Below, in pieces: positions 1 through 10,979 of a stretch of 64,000 nt of DNA; position 1 is the first letter of the stretch, and every line of letters starts with the position of its first letter. This DNA is from Conus ventricosus. Taxonomy: Eukaryota; Mollusca; Gastropoda; Neogastropoda; Conidae. The notes beneath the pieces were generated by a model that searched no databases, had not been told where the DNA came from, and saw only the letters and a program-made list of their open reading frames with translations. The translations under genes were made by a program, and so were the position numbers. The DNA is taken from assembly GCA_018398815.1 (NCBI GenBank), contig CM031620.1, forward strand, positions 60,580,634 through 60,644,633, read 5' to 3'.

Positions 1-686
1 GATTATCATAATCAAGATGGCGGATCAGAGACGAAGCTCGACACTGCGACCTGTTTTGAAGCGTTATAGCGCACTGGAAGTTTTAGATGAAGTGTTGAAT
101 GATATTGATGTTGGTGACGAAGACTTCCAAGCATCAGGTGACAGTGATAGTGATGAGGGAGAGAGGGACGGTAACCAGCACCATCCACTTTTGTCGGAAC
201 TCGTGGTGGTCACGAAGAAGAAGGCCCGGACTTCGACCACGTGATGTTTGGTCAAGAGCGATACCGGCCATGATTCGACCAAGAATCAGAACCAGAGCCG
301 ATTCCAGCACCAGCACAGCACCCTCTACTGTCATGAGAGGTCGTGGTAGGGGCAGGGGAAGACCTAGAGGCACTGGACAGCATCAAATAAGGGGGCGTGG
401 CAGAGGGCGTGGAGCTCGACAATCTTGCTCCAGTATTCCAATGCAAATCAGTGGGAACTGATGGGAATCGTGCGACTGCCTGCAATTGAGCTGTACTGGT
501 CGAAGAAGGTGCTGTACCCCATTCCAGTCTTCAGCTCAGTAATGACAAGAAACAGATTTCAAGTAAGTTTCTTTACTCTCTCTGAGTCTCTCTCTCTGTT
601 TACTTGTTCTCATAAATTTCCTTCCACCCTCCTCTCCAACTCCTTTCCATGTGAAGTCTTTCTTTTAGCATTACAATAGATGAGGA

Positions 687-688
687 TG

Positions 689-745
<57 letters not shown>

Positions 746-804
746 TGCTTCTCTGTAATGTGTGTGTGTGCACTTCTGTTTTGTGTGTGTGTGTGTGCTT
801 CTGT

Positions 805-862
<58 letters not shown>

Positions 863-965
863 GTGTGTGTGCGTGCTTCTATGTGGTGTGTTGTGTGTAT
901 GCTTCTATGTGGTGTATTTGTGTGTCATTGTTTATGGTGTGTGTGTGTGTGTGTATGTGTGTGCT
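687..965. repeat. (TG)n microsatellite, interrupted
   Basis: Long runs of TG at 690-741 and about 805-860 are separated by short unique pieces such as CTTCTATGTGGTG. Apparent reading frames rich in Val-Cys across it are artefacts. Confidence 0.95.
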
Positions 966-1584
966 TCACGGCTGTTCAGAGCAAGCACTTAGTTCTGAGA
1001 GGCAGGGGAGTTTACAGCTCTCCCACAGCTGCAGAGGCCAAGCGTGAATGCAGGTCAAGGAAAGGGGTGTTTTCTGCAGGCTGCTCCCCACCCGCCAGCT
1101 AACGTGCTGTACTCGACCAACTGAATGTCATCTGTGTACAGCCGGTCTGGCAGCAATGTGTTCGGCATTGATGAGCGGCCATTACAAATGGGGCTCTTAG
1201 TTTGATAATCAGTGGTTGTCATGAAAAATGTAATATATCTGTGCTCTTGAGATGACTGAATAGGCGAATTTTCCCCACAATTCTTTTAATACCAAACTCG
1301 ACTAGGTTTATTTTCCTGTAGATAATGTAGATACGGCATGAAAGCTTGTACACAAGAGGTCAGGCGATATTCAAACAATGACAACACACACACACAATTG
1401 TGAAAGAATGACGTCATCACTTTCTGGGAACTTAATTTTCCCTAGTTAACTAGTACACAAGTTTGATACATGCCTCTGCTTGGACTACAACAACAAATGT
1501 GTTGGGTCAGAAATGTGTAAGGCTTGTTTGTTTGGCCCTATAACTAAGTGTCTCGAATGGGACAGAAAATAAAGCTGTGGCTTC

Positions 1585-1643
1585 TATGTGGTGTGTATGT
1601 GTGTATACTTCTATGTGGTGTATTTGTGTGTCATTGTTTATGA

Positions 1644-1736
<93 letters not shown>

Positions 1737-1805
1737 AAATGTTTGTATGTGTACTTGATTGTTTCTGGTGTGTGTGTGGTGTGTGTGTGTGTTTGCTTGT
1801 TTACA
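1585..1805. repeat. (TG)n/(GA)n microsatellite
   Basis: TG-rich block with an internal (GA)n stretch at about 1661-1676. It shares the phrase CTTCTATGTGGTGTATTTG with the block near 905, so the two blocks may be duplicates of one sequence. Confidence 0.95.
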
Positions 1806-2306
1806 CACACTGATCAAATGTTTTCAATCCTATTTCAGATCATCCTACAATTTATCCACTTTCACAACTCTGCGATGCCACCACCAGACCATCCCATTTA
1901 TGACCGGCTGTACAAGATCCGCCCAGTACTGGACCACCTCCATGAAAGATTTCAGGAGGTGTATGAGCCACGGTGAGGGGTGTGTGTGGATGAAAGCCTA
2001 CTCCTTTGGAAGGGTGGGCTTATATTTTGCCAATACATCCCCCTCAAGCGTGTCAGGTTCGTGATCAAGTTATACCTCTGCTACCGGTCAAACGATGAAG
2101 TGAGGCTGATGGAGAGGCATTTCATGTTCCCCATCCCACCAACACCCAACAAGGCAGCACCACAGAGGGCCTGCAGGGTCTGCACCAAGAAGCTGAAGAT
2201 CAGGCGTGATGTGCGGCCCCACTGCCCCTCCTGTCCCTCCAAGCCTGCACTGTGCTATCCACAGTGCTACATGGATTATCACACTAAGTTCAACCACTGG
2301 GAGTAG

Positions 2307-2760
2307 TGTGGATCCTGTAGCACAGCTTAGTTTTGCAGTGCATTTTTTTTTCATAGATCTTCTTCAGTTAGTCAGTGCGTGCTTTTATCTCTGTGTTTTT
2401 ATATTCTTGAGTGCCTGTGTGTTTTTCTTTTTTCTTTCTTCATGGTGGTGTTTCTTCTGAAACTGTTCAATGGTGGAAATAATCAGACTGGGTTATATTA
2501 GTGAGGCTGCTCAACCAAGAACAACCCCACAAACCTGCGAGATGTGCAGAAGAAGTACTGGATTAGTGTACAGACATGTACTGAGTGAGTACCAGATGTT
2601 TCTCCTCGCATCCAGTGAACACTAACATCAGTTTTTCTAGTGTTTTGTGTGGTTTTATATACAGCAATATGACTGTTTTTCTTTTGAAACTGTCATAAGA
2701 TTTGATTTCATCAAATTTTTACTGTTTACTAACAAAATCTGATTATTTAGTACATCAGGT
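2307..2760. other. Non-coding tail between the piggyBac gene and the satellite
   Basis: AT- and T-rich sequence after the transposase stop. No gene, RNA or clear repeat is seen. It probably belongs to the 3' part of the piggyBac-type element. Confidence 0.5.
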
Positions 2761-4720
2761 TATAGCCAAAGATGCAAGAAAAAAACATGCAAAGATGTAA
2801 GACTTGTCTGAGTAAATGAGTCAGTAGTGATCACATTAGTAAACTACTGCAAAAGGCAAAATTTGGTCCTTTATGTCTGGATTATGGTACCTACAATGAT
2901 ATATGTATGTATTATCACACAGAACAGACTTTGCTGGCATTCATATCAATGCCAGATGTTTATATTATGTTCAGTCAATTCTAACATCATTTTTTTTCAA
3001 AGTTTTGTATGGTTTGATGAGCTGCAATGTATGTGTGTGTGCCCAAAACAGTCATTTCATTACTAAAAAAGTTGGTTATGTTACTTTTTGCCATATTACT
3101 TATCAACAAAATCAAAATGTAATGACATCACATCATGCCACAAGGCATAAGGGGGAAAACATGCAAACAATCTAAGAGATATCTCAATAAATGAATGAGT
3201 AGTGAACAGATGAGTGAACCTACTGTCAAAGCAGAATTCTGTCCCTTTACCCTGGGATTGGGGTACCCCAAAGATGTATATATTACCACACAGAAGATGA
3301 TTTGCTGGCAATGATACCAATACCAGATGTTTGTATGATGTCAATCAATACTAACACCAATTTTTTCCATGTTTTGTATGGTTTGATGAGCTGCAATGTA
3401 TGTGTGTGTGCCCCAAAAACAGTCATTTCATTACTAAAAAAGTTGGTTATGTTACTTTTTGCCATATTACTTATCAACAAAATCAAAATGTAATGACATC
3501 ACATCATGCCACAAGGTATAAGGGAAAACATGCAAACAATCTAAGAGATATCTCAATAAATGAATGAGTAGTGAACAGATGAGTGAACCTACTGTCAAAA
3601 GCAGAATTCTGTCCCTTTACCCTGGGATTGGGGTACCCCCAAAGATGTATGTATTACACACAGAAGATGATTTGCTGGCAATGATATCAATACCAGATGT
3701 TTGTATGATGTTCAGGCAATACTCACACCAATTTTTTGTATGTGTTGTATGGTTTGATGTGTTGCAGTGTGTATGCGTGTGCTCGAACACTGTCATTTTA
3801 TAAAAAACATGTTGATTGTGTTACTTTTTACTATACTAGTGCCACCAAAATCAAAATACTATGATACCACATAATACCTCATGCTATTAGGAGGACAACT
3901 GCAAACTATCTAACAGATATCTCAATAAATGAATGAGTAGTGAACAGATACGTGAACCTACCACAAAATCAAAAATTTTGTCCTTTACTCCCGAATTGGG
4001 GTAACCCAGTGATGGATGTATTACCATAAAAGAACATTTGATTGGAATGATATCAATACCAGATGTTTGTATGATGCTCAGCTAATACAAACACCCATTT
4101 TTTTCATTGTTTTGTGTAGTTTGATGTGTTTCAATGTGTGTGTGTATGTTCAAAAACAATTATTTTATTTCAAAAAGGTTTATCATAATACTTTTTACCA
4201 AAATATTTGGCAACAGAATCAAAATATTATGAGATCTCATTATAGACCAGGCACTAAGAAAGAATCATGCAAAAATCTAAGACATATCTCCATAAATGAA
4301 TGAGTATTGAACAGATTAGTGAATCTCACTAAAGCAAAATTCTGTCCCTTTACCTGGGATTGGGGTACCCTAATTATGCATGTGTTACCACACAGAAAAA
4401 CATTTGCTGGCAGTAATCTGAATACCAGATGTTTGTATAATGTTCAGTCAATAAAATCACCAGTTTTTTCACTTTTCTCTTTGGTTTGATGTGCTGCAAT
4501 GTGTGTGCGTATGCAGAAAAAGTGTCAATTTATTACAAAAATGGTTGATAATATTGATTTTTATCATACTTATGACCAGCCAAATCAAATTATTATGACA
4601 CTACATCATAGCACAGGGTATAAGAAAAAAACATGCAAAAAATCTAAGAGATATCTCAATAAATGAATGAGTAGTGAACAGATGAGTGAACCTACTGCAA
4701 AAAGCAAAATTTGGCCCGGC
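2760..4720. repeat. ~368-bp tandem satellite, about 5-6 copies
   Basis: The landmark ATCTCAATAAATGAATGAGT recurs at about 3181, 3549, 3919, 4285 and 4652, with a diverged copy near 2806, giving a period of 366-375 bp. Each unit also carries GGGATTGGGGTACCC, ACCAGATGTTTGTATGATG and a GTGTGTGTG-like patch. Copies differ by substitutions and short indels. No coding capacity is evident. Confidence 0.9.
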
Positions 4721-4746
4721 ACACAGCAATACAGAAAAGCACTTAT

Positions 4747-4771
4747 ACTGTGGCAGGGAAGGGGTTAACAT
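4747..4771 (-). other. piggyBac-like terminal inverted repeat with TTAA
   Basis: Reading the minus strand from 4771 gives TTAACCCCTTCCCTGCCACA. TTAA followed by a C/T-rich run and TGCCA resembles piggyBac-type ends, and a similar end occurs at 61801. It may be the right end of the element that contains the broken transposase and the satellite. The left end would lie before the window. Confidence 0.45.
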
Positions 4772-4924
4772 CATGTCCATAGAGTTGATCTCCGTCTCTG
4801 TAGCTCTTCAATAACGCATTGCTCTGTTTATGTGGTGCAGTGCAGCATAAGATTTTGAAAGTCATGAAATGAATTCTAAGAATTTTCCTGTGCGATATAA
4901 AATGTTCACTTTATTTAATGGTAA

Positions 4925-4945
4925 ACATGCTGAGTGTGTGTGTGT

Positions 4946-4976
<31 letters not shown>

Positions 4977-5043
4977 CGTTGTGCGCATGGTGTGTGTACG
5001 TATGCACGCGTGTGTATGTATGCACGCTTGTGCATGAGCGCAG
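4925..5043. repeat. TG/CG-rich microsatellite at a splice acceptor
   Basis: Alternating purine-pyrimidine sequence (TGTGCGTG, TATGCACGCG) runs up to the acceptor CAG at 5041-5043. It takes the place of a normal pyrimidine tract upstream of the first visible KANSL2 exon. Confidence 0.85.
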
Positions 5044-5207
5044 ACATGCAGGGGTGTTCAGCCAAGAAGAGGCGGCGCTGCTGCTGCGCGACAAACTGAT
5101 CCGACTGCAGTCGCTGTACATCGACCAGTTCAAGCGTCCCGCAGCACGTGCTGAAAGAGAAGAGGGGCAAGTTCCTGCACACCTACAGACAGGAACGGGA
5201 ATGCTGG
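5044..5207 (+). CDS. KANSL2: KANSL2 exon (conserved HAGV...[11 protein letters not shown] segment)
   Basis: KANSL2 is a scaffold subunit of the nuclear NSL complex, which carries the acetyltransferase KAT8/MOF and acetylates histone H4. The exon encodes [17 protein letters not shown] and then [14 protein letters not shown], nearly identical to the central segment of vertebrate KANSL2. A Lys/Arg-rich helix ending in HTYRQER follows. The acceptor is CAG at 5041-5043 and the donor is GT at 5208. Two single-base changes break the frame, an extra base near 5131 and a missing base near 5200. They compensate, so the exon leaves in the phase (one base, G) that joins the next exon. The N-terminal exons, including the first Cys-rich finger, must lie before the window. 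Confidence 0.88.
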
Positions 5208-5214
5208 GTTAGTC

Positions 5215-5400
5215 TCAACCTCTGACCATGGGGGTTTGTGAGGAAGAAGAGGTGCGGTAGTCTCTTACCCCCTGTACCATGGTGGTTTGTGAGAAGAAGA
5301 GGTGCAGGTAGTTCTCTACCCTTGTACCATGGTGGGTTTTTGAGAAAAAGAGGTGCAGGGAGTCACTACCCTCTGCTGCATGTGGATTTTAAACATTTAT
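5215..5400. repeat. ~57-60-bp tandem repeat, about 3 copies
   Basis: Units share ACCATGGTGGTTTGTGAG and AAGAGGTGCAGG and begin immediately after the KANSL2 exon donor. Confidence 0.75.
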
Positions 5401-5439
5401 GAGGGTGAAGAGACGGACGTTCCTGCACACTCAGACCGG

Positions 5440-8400
5440 GGTGAGAAAGACTGGATCATCCCATTCAGTCTGTACAGGAGGTCTGTACAGCACCCAGTGT
5501 CCTACACTGCGGTCTGTATAAGAGGGGTCGTTACACCCACATGACAGTGACACGTCCTGACACTGCAGTGTGTGTAGAGAAGGGTCGTTACACCCACAGT
5601 GGGCACGTCCTGACGCTGCAGTGTGTGAGAGGGGTCTTACACCCACAGTGACAGTGACACTTCCTGATACTGCAGTGTGTGTAGAGAGGGGTCGTTACAA
5701 ACCCCCAGTGACAGTGACATTGTCCTGACACTGCATTGTGTGTAGAGAGGGTCGTTACACCCACAGTGACAGTGACATTGTCCTGACACTGCAGTGTGGG
5801 AGAGAGGGGTCGTAAATCCCACAGTGACAAAGACAGTGTCATGACACTGCAGTCTGTGTAGAGAGGGGTCGTTACACCACAGTGACAGTGCCTTGCACTG
5901 CAGTCTGTGTAAAAGGGGTCGTTACAGTGACCCGTGACAGTGTCTGACACTGCAGTTTGTGTAAGAGGGTCGTTACACCCACAGTGACAAAGACAGTGTC
6001 CTGCACTGCAGGTTGTAGAGAGGGGTCATTACACCCACAGTGACAGTGACAGTGTCCTGACACTGCAGTGTGTGTAGAGAGGGGTCGTTACACCCACATG
6101 ATAGTGACAGTGTCCTGACACTGCATCTGTGTAAGAGGGGTCGTTACCCCACAGTGACAATAACAGTTCATGACACTGCAGTCTGTGTAGAGAAAGGGGG
6201 CGTTAACCCCACAGGACAATGGGCAGTGTCATGACACTGCAGTCTGTGTAGAGTGGGGTCGTTTCACCCACAGTGAAAATGACAGTGTCCTGACACGCAT
6301 GGTGTGTATAGACCCACAGTGCAATGACAGTGTCATGACACTGCAGTCTGTGTAGAGTGGGGTCGTTACACCCACAGTGACAATGACAGTGTCCTGACAC
6401 TGCAGTGTGTGTAGAGAGGGGGCGTTACCCCCACAGTGACAGTGACAGTGCCTGACACTGCAGTCGTGTAGAAAAGGGGTTGTTACCCCACAGTGACAGT
6501 GACACTGTCCTGACACTGCGGTCTGTGTAGAGAGGGATCGTTACACCCCCAGGGCAATGACGGTGTCCTGACACTGCAGTCTGTGTAGAGAGGGGGTTTT
6601 TACCACCCACAGTGACAATGACAGTGTCCTGACACTGCAGTCTGTGAAAAGAGGGGTCATTACACCAACAGTTTACAATGACAGTGTCCTACACTGCAGT
6701 GTGTGTAGAGAGGGGTTGTTACAACCACAGTGATAGTGACACTGTCCTGACACTGCAGTGTGTGTAGAGAGGGGCGTTACACCCACAGTGACAGTGACAC
6801 TGTCCTGACACTGCAGTGTGTGTAGAGAGGGGTCGTTACACCCACAGTGACACTGTCCTGACACTGCCGTGTGTGTAGAGAGGGGTTGTTACACCCCCAC
6901 AGTGACAATGACAAATGGGCCTGACACTGCAGTGTGTGTAGAGAGGGGGCGTTACACCCACAGTGACAGTGTCCTGACACTGCAGTGTGTGTAAGAGGGG
7001 TCGTTACACCCACAGTGTAGTGAACAGGTCCCACAAATGCAGTTCTGTTAGAGAGGGGTCGTTTACACCCACAGTGACGTGTCCTGACACTGCATTGTGT
7101 GTAGAGGGGGTTTGTTACACCCACAGGCAATGACATGTCCTTACACTGCAGTCGTGTAGAGAGGGGGCGTTACTCCCCCCAGTGACAATGACAGTTTCCT
7201 GACACTGCAGGGGTTTTTTAGAGAGGGGTTTGTTACACCCACAGTGACAGTGTCCTGACCCCTGCAGTCTTTTGTAGAGAGGGGTCGTTACACCCACAGT
7301 GAAGTGACACTGTCCCGACACTCCAGTGTGTAAGAGCGGGGGCGTTACAACCCCCCATGAAGTGACAGTGTCCTGACACTGCAGTCTGTGTAGAGAGGGG
7401 TCGTTAACACCCACAGTGACATGACAGTGTCTGACACTGCCCGTGTGTGAGAGAGGGGTCGTTACACCCACAGTGACAATAACAGTGTCCTGACACTGCA
7501 GTCGTGTAGAGAGGGGGCGTTACAGCCACAGGACAGTGACAGTGTCCTGACACTGCAGTCTGTTGTAAAAGGGGTCGTTACACCCACAGTGACAATAACA
7601 TGTCCTGGGCACGCAGTCTGTGTAGAGAGGGGTCGTTACACCCACAGTGACATGACATGTCCTGACACTGCATTGTTTTAGAGAGGGGTTGTTACACCCC
7701 CAGTGACAATGACAGTGTCCTGACATGCAGTTGTGTAGAGAGGGTCGTTACACCCACAGTGACCAGTGTCCTGACACTGCAGTGGTGTAAGAGGGGGCAT
7801 TACACCCACAATGACATGTCCTGACACTGCAGTTGTGTAGAGAGGAGTCGTTACACCCACATGATAGTGACAGTGTCCTGACACTGCAGTTGTGTAGAGA
7901 GTGGGCGTTACACCCACAGTGACTGTGTCCGACACTGCATTGTGTGTAGAGAGGGGTTGTTACACCCAGTGACAATGCAGTGTCCTACACGCAGTGGTAG
8001 AAGGGGTGGTACCCCACATGGGCATGAGCCTGACCTGCAGTGTTGTAGAGGGGTTGTTCACCCACAAAGTGACAGTGTCCTGACACTGCAGTCTGTGTAA
8101 GAGGGTCGTTACCCCACATGATAGTGCAGTGTCCTGACACTGCAGTGTGTGTAAGAGGGACGTTACACCCCGTGATAGTGACAGTGTCCTGGGCACTGCA
8201 GTTGTGTAGAGAGGGGTCGTTACACCACAGTGAAATGACAGTGTCCTGACACTGCAGTGTGTGTAAGAGGGTCGTTACACCCCCAGATGGGCATGTCCTG
8301 ACACTGCAGTGTGTTAGAGGGGGTCGTTACCCACAGTGAAATGACAGTGTCCTGACACTGCAGTGTGTAGAGAGGGGCGTTACACCCACAGGAAGTGACA

Positions 8401-8905
8401 GTGTCCTGACACTGCATGTGTGTAGAGAGGGTCGTTACACCCACAGTGAATACAGTGTCCTGACACTGCAGTCTGTGTAGAGAGGGGTCGTTACCCCCAC
8501 AGTGACAGTGACAGTGTCCTGACACTGCAGTGTGTGTAGAGGGGTCGTTACACCCACAGTGACAATAACATGTCCTGACACTGCAGTCTGTGTAGAGAGG
8601 GTTCGTTACAGCCACAGTGACAGTGACAGTGTCCTGACACGCAGTTGTGTAGAGAGGGGTCGTTACACCCACAGTGACAATAACATGTCCTGACACTGCA
8701 GTCTGTGTAGAGAGGGTCGTTACAGCCACAGTGACAGTGACAGTGTCTGACACTCAGTTGTGTAGAGAGGGTCGTTACACCCACAAGGACAATGAACAGT
8801 GTCCTGACACTGCAGCTGTGTAAAGGGGTCCGTTACACCACAGAAGTTGACATGTCCTGACAGCTGCAGTAGGTGTGTAGAGGGGCGTTACAAACCACAG
8901 TGAAA
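5440..8905. repeat. ~59-bp minisatellite, about 58 copies
   Basis: A 3.4-kb intronic array. Each unit has CACTGCAG, then TGTGTAGAGAGGGGTCGTTA, then CACCCACAGTGACAGTGACA, then the short palindrome CAGTGTCCTGACACTG. The period is 59-60 bp but many copies lack or gain single bases. No real gene is present; reading frames across it are repeat translations. Confidence 0.95.
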
Positions 8906-10139
8906 ATAAAAACAAAATGTGAAAACCCACCTAGCATATCAGAGGTTCGTAACAAGACTGGAAGTACTGATTCCTGACGACAACAGTTTAGAGTGAGTTG
9001 TTTCAGACGTTGACATTTTTCAAATGGAATGGGTGGGGGGAGAGTGTCATTTCTGGTAAGAATAAAAATCCCGCATTAGAAAGAACTCCATACAGATAAC
9101 TTAATAAATGTTTGAACGGGCTGGCAACCCTCTACAAGACAAACAAGATTTTGATGGTTTGAGGGCAGTGGTCAGAAGGTTGTCATGGTGTCCCCACTGG
9201 GTCCAAAGAGATTATTAAAGTACAAGCATTTTGCATGAAGATAATGGTTTGAATAAATTTTTTTTAAATAATGTTACAGAAGCCCCAAAATGACACTAAG
9301 TCCCCCACACAAAAATTGGGGTCAAGCAGATGTTCAGAATTAAAAACAAAGGGCAGGTTCCTAAGTCCAAAAAATTCTTGAAAAGTTTGATTTTCACTGG
9401 TCCTTAATGGTTATCAAGGTAAAAAAACAGGCAAATTTTCCGCCAGTAGTTGTGTTTGAAAATGACCTTTAAAAAAAACAGAAATTGAATTTTAAGAAAA
9501 AGCAAAAGTGTGAGACTCGAAGTTGACCGTTGATCTCGCCGATAAGTTGTATGCTGCAGGTAAAAACACTGGAGTTACCGCCTTCATGAAGCCTGCATAT
9601 GTGTGATAGAGTGATCCGCTGTCTTAAAATTGAGAAGCCACCATGCTGGGGAAGGGTCCATTTCATAATTATTGTTTGGCAGAAAAAAAGAAGTGTCCAA
9701 AGAATGGTGGCAGGCGGACCCAGGTGGAGACCAAAATAAGGCCTTTGGTCACCAACACAAAAAGTCCTAGACAGAGGATGATTTAATTGGTGCAAGTATT
9801 TCGTGATTATTATTCTTAAAATCATCCTTGAAATAAGTCCTTGAAGTTTGTTTTTTTAGTGCTTGAAAAGTCCTTTAAAAAGTACTTGAATTTCATGTCA
9901 GGAAATCTGTGTGAGCCCTGGGATTGCTAGTTGGACTGGGATTGCCTGAGCTGTGACAGGCAATGTGTAGGTGTGGCCGTGCATGCAGTGGTGAAAACAA
10001 AGAGTGTGAGAATATTGCCTGTCAGGTACCCACAAGATGAATGGCTGAAACGTGCACGGACCAAGACTCCCTGGTTTACCGGCCACAATAAAGATGGACT
10101 CTCGACTTTTGAGTTTTGGGAGATGGAACAAATTGCTTT
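8906..10139. other. Intronic sequence without recognised genes
   Basis: Mixed unique sequence, AT-rich from 9200 to 9480. Open frames at 9469-9825 (-) and 9931-10197 (+) show no family I recognise. I treat them as chance. Confidence 0.5.
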
Positions 10140-10560
10140 GAACTTGTATTTAAAATTAATAAAAAGAGCAGGAATGACAGCAGTCTTCCTGTTTTAATAG
10201 ACGTAGAATAGATTGGCCTGAATATGTCAAACAATGAACAGAATGACAACATTCTTCCACTGTTAATAAATACAGCATAGAGTGCTTGCAATATATGAAA
10301 TGGTAAAAGACAACAACAACAACAACAAAATGACTGCAGGCTTCTGTTTTGATAGGCACATAGTAGATCGTGTTGAATGTGTAAGACAGTTGAAAAAAAA
10401 AGAAAAGGAAAAAATAGGACCGGTGACTTGTACAGGCATAGAATAGGTTTCTTGGATTATGTAAGCCACTAATGAAACAGGAAAGAGAGAGAAGAGAACT
10501 GACAGCAGACGTTTTGACAATCACTGAATAGATTGCTTTGAAAGTGTCAAACAGGAAACA
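10140..10560. repeat. Diverged ~95-bp tandem repeat, about 4 copies
   Basis: Phrases such as GACAGCAGTCTTCCTGTTTT, ATAGATTG and GTCAAACA recur in diverged form at roughly 95-bp spacing. The array ends just before a KANSL2 exon. Confidence 0.55.
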
Positions 10561-10623
10561 GGTTCTGCAGGATTAAACGAATCGAAGGCAGTAACGAATC
10601 GAAGGCAGTTTCTTTTTATCCAG

Positions 10624-10715
10624 GACCAATTCAAGCCTACAAGCAAGACCCAGTTCAGCGCAAGAAATATGAACGCCTTCGAGCCATGAGACGCTACCAC
10701 AAATTTTTTGGCAAG
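10624..10715 (+). CDS. KANSL2: KANSL2 exon (YERLRAMRRYHKFFGK)
   Basis: A 92-bp exon between a CAG acceptor (10621-10623) and a GTATTT donor (10716). With the incoming G from the previous exon it reads GPIQAYKQDPVQRKK followed by YERLRAMRRYHKFFGK. It matches the basic helix of KANSL2 that precedes the EALLH motif. The exon ends on a complete codon (phase 0), as required by the next exon. The frame is intact. Confidence 0.85.
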
Positions 10716-10979
10716 GTATTTAACAGATTGTCTCAGCTCCACTGCAATGGGCATAGACTCCCCGTCATTGATTGTGATCATTTCAACTTGCGTGAATTTG
10801 ACATCTTTCAGATAGCACATTAGTTTACACAGATTTTTTTCTTATGGATGCTTACAAGTTTGTTTTTCCCTGTAGATTGCCTACACATAGTGCTTACTTT
10901 CCATGTTGTTCAAGGTGACCGTCTCGTGATGTTCCATTCTCAGGTTGTGAAGACCACCTCAGCATCAAATTAACCTCCG

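Larger units (their letters stand above)
563..1838 (+). other. Intron in the piggyBac gene, filled with TG microsatellite
   Basis: The conserved transposase core stops at MTRNRFQ directly before GTAAGT (563-568) and resumes after TTTCAG (1833-1838) with IILQFIHFHNSA in matching frame. This is a canonical GT-AG intron of 1,276 bp. It carries two blocks of (TG)n at about 690-965 and 1585-1800, the second with a (GA)n segment. Nothing else is recognised in it. Confidence 0.75.
17..2306 (+). pseudogene. piggyBac-type transposase gene, internally deleted and frameshifted
   Basis: DDE transposase of the piggyBac superfamily, which moves elements by cut and paste at TTAA. The start at 17 opens an acidic N-terminus, then an Arg-Gly-rich basic stretch (about 330-410), then a segment with MGIVRLPAIELYWS and MTRNRF (about 455-560), typical of the start of the piggyBac core. 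After an intron the core resumes with IYDRLYKIRPVLDHL and VDESLLLWKG (first catalytic Asp, about 1985-2010) and QYIPLKR. The sequence then jumps at about 2085 to the C-terminal Cys-rich finger (CRVC...CPSC...CYPQC, about 2170-2270) and a stop at 2304. The second and third catalytic Asp regions are missing, roughly 250 residues by comparison with the usual ~600. Single-base frame breaks occur near 242, 435 and 1973. It cannot make an active transposase as it stands. Confidence 0.85.

Noticed and set aside
680..1102. Cys/Val-rich open frames over the first microsatellite
   Set aside because: Direct translation of (TG)n inside an intron.
9931..10197. 88-codon plus-strand frame with non-repetitive sequence
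   Set aside because: No family resemblance, no splice signals in frame with the KANSL2 exons, and it runs into a diverged tandem repeat.
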